Positions 62,934 to 64,000 of a DNA stretch of 64,000 nt are shown here, one piece after another. The notes beneath the pieces are model-generated. The model was given only the letters and a program-made list of their open reading frames with translations. It did not search any database and was not told where the DNA came from. Numbering within the stretch: position 1 is the stretch's first letter; each line of letters begins with the position of its first letter. The position numbers and the translations under genes are program-made. The stretch comes from an uncultured Chloroflexota bacterium (GTDB lineage: Bacteria > Chloroflexota > Limnocylindria > Limnocylindrales > CSP1-4). The stretch spans positions 62,001 to 126,000 of the forward strand of contig CAIJPD010000018.1 in assembly GCA_903822495.1 (NCBI GenBank), in the 5' to 3' direction.

Positions 62934-64000
62934 AGAAGGTGGTCCTCGCCTATTCGGGCGGCCTGGACACGTCCGTGGCCGTCGCCTGGCTGCGCGAGCA
63001 ATACGGGTGCGAGGTGATCACCCTCACCGTCGACCTGGGTGGCGGCTCCCTGCGCGAGGGCGTGGAGCGGCGCGCCATCAGCGCGGGTGCCAGCAGGGCC
63101 TACGTCGTGGATGCGCGGGAGCGCTTCGTCACGGACTTCGTCTGGCCGCACCTCCAGGCCAACGCCCTCTACCAGGGCGTCTACCCGCTGGCCACGGCCC
63201 TGGCGCGGCCGCTGATCGCCCAGCTCCTCGTCGAAGTGGCCCAGAAGGAGGGCGCCGACGCGGTGGCCCACGGCTGCACCGGCAAGGGCAACGACCAGGT
63301 CCGCTTCGACGTCGCGGTGCACGCCCTCGATCCCGGCCTGGAGGTCGTCGCGCCCATGCGAGTCGGCATGGGCCTGTCGCGTGAGCAGGAGATCGACTAC
63401 GCGCACGAGCGCGGCATCGAGATCCCGATCACCAAGGCCTCCCCCTACTCCATCGACGCCAACCTGTGGGGCCGCAGCATCGAGGCCGGGGTGATGGAGG
63501 ATCCGTGGGCCAGCCCGCCCGCGGACGTCTTCGAGCTCACGGTGGATCCGGCCCTGGCGCCCGCGGCGAGGGAGATCACGATCGCGTTCGAAGGCGGGAT
63601 CCCGGTCTCCATCGACGGCGAGCGGCTGCATCCCCTCGAGCTGGTCGACCGACTCTCCGTCCTTGCCGGCGAGCACGGCGTGGGCCGCCTCGATCACGTG
63701 GAAGACCGCCTGGTCGGCATCAAGAGCCGCGAGATCTACGAAGCCCCGGCGGCCACCGTCCTCCACGCGGCACACCGTGCCCTGGAGGGCCTGACGCTCA
63801 GCAAGGACACCCTCCGCTTCAACCGACTGGTCGCCGACGAGCTGGCGCGCCTCAGCTACGACGGGCTCTGGTTCAGCGCCCTGCACCGTGACCTGCGCGG
63901 CTATGTCAACAGCTCGCAGCGAGTGGTCTCGGGCGAGGTCCGGATCCGCCTGGATCACGGCAGCGCGACCATCGCGGGCCGCCGCTCGCCGCTCAGCCTG
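62930..64000 (+). CDS. argG: argininosuccinate synthase (3' end beyond window)
   Basis: GTG 62930: [37 protein letters not shown] ... [20 protein letters not shown] ... [17 protein letters not shown]; open to window end; absent from the ORF track. Confidence 0.95.
   Translation, partial: [357 protein letters not shown]

Noticed and set aside
1-64000. tRNA/rRNA genes, IS elements, integrases, toxin-antitoxin or defence systems
   Set aside because: Scanned intergenic gaps for GGTTCGA-type T-arms and ORFs for transposase/integrase/nuclease motifs; none convincing. The 5'-3' exonuclease at 46655 looks like a housekeeping FEN-like protein.

Overview
High-GC bacterial chromosomal window. Gene content (DUF3090/SCO1664 pair, F420 genes, homodimeric aceE, Tat-type NiFe hydrogenase) suggests Chloroflexota, possibly Limnocylindria-like; this is inference only. 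It is densely coding and reads as a core plus accessory-metabolism region. I found no convincing tRNA, rRNA, CRISPR array, prophage or IS element.

Main loci: (i) membrane-bound uptake [NiFe]-hydrogenase operon (4.4-10.9 kb: small and large subunits, cytochrome b, maturation protease, hypA, hypC, EamA transporter, conserved unknown protein). Its small subunit has Asn where the second proximal-cluster Cys is expected (C-A-G-N instead of C-x-G-C). (ii) Secreted S8 protease; RND pump with MarR; two ABC export systems. (iii) NCS1 permease with a NiaR-like 3H regulator and a palindrome over its -35. (iv) DUF3090 + SCO1664 pair. (v) F420 locus with cofD and a CofC-CofE fusion. (vi) trxB preceded by a CsoR/CstR-like palindrome. 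(vii) argC-J-B-R-G operon preceded by two 18-bp ARG-box-like sites 21 bp apart.

Across the window, a TANNNT -10 box recurs 6-7 nt upstream of start codons. This implies widespread leaderless transcription, corrects several start sites, and in two cases the -10 box begins in the stop codon of the preceding gene. All calls are from reading the sequence; no database search was run.
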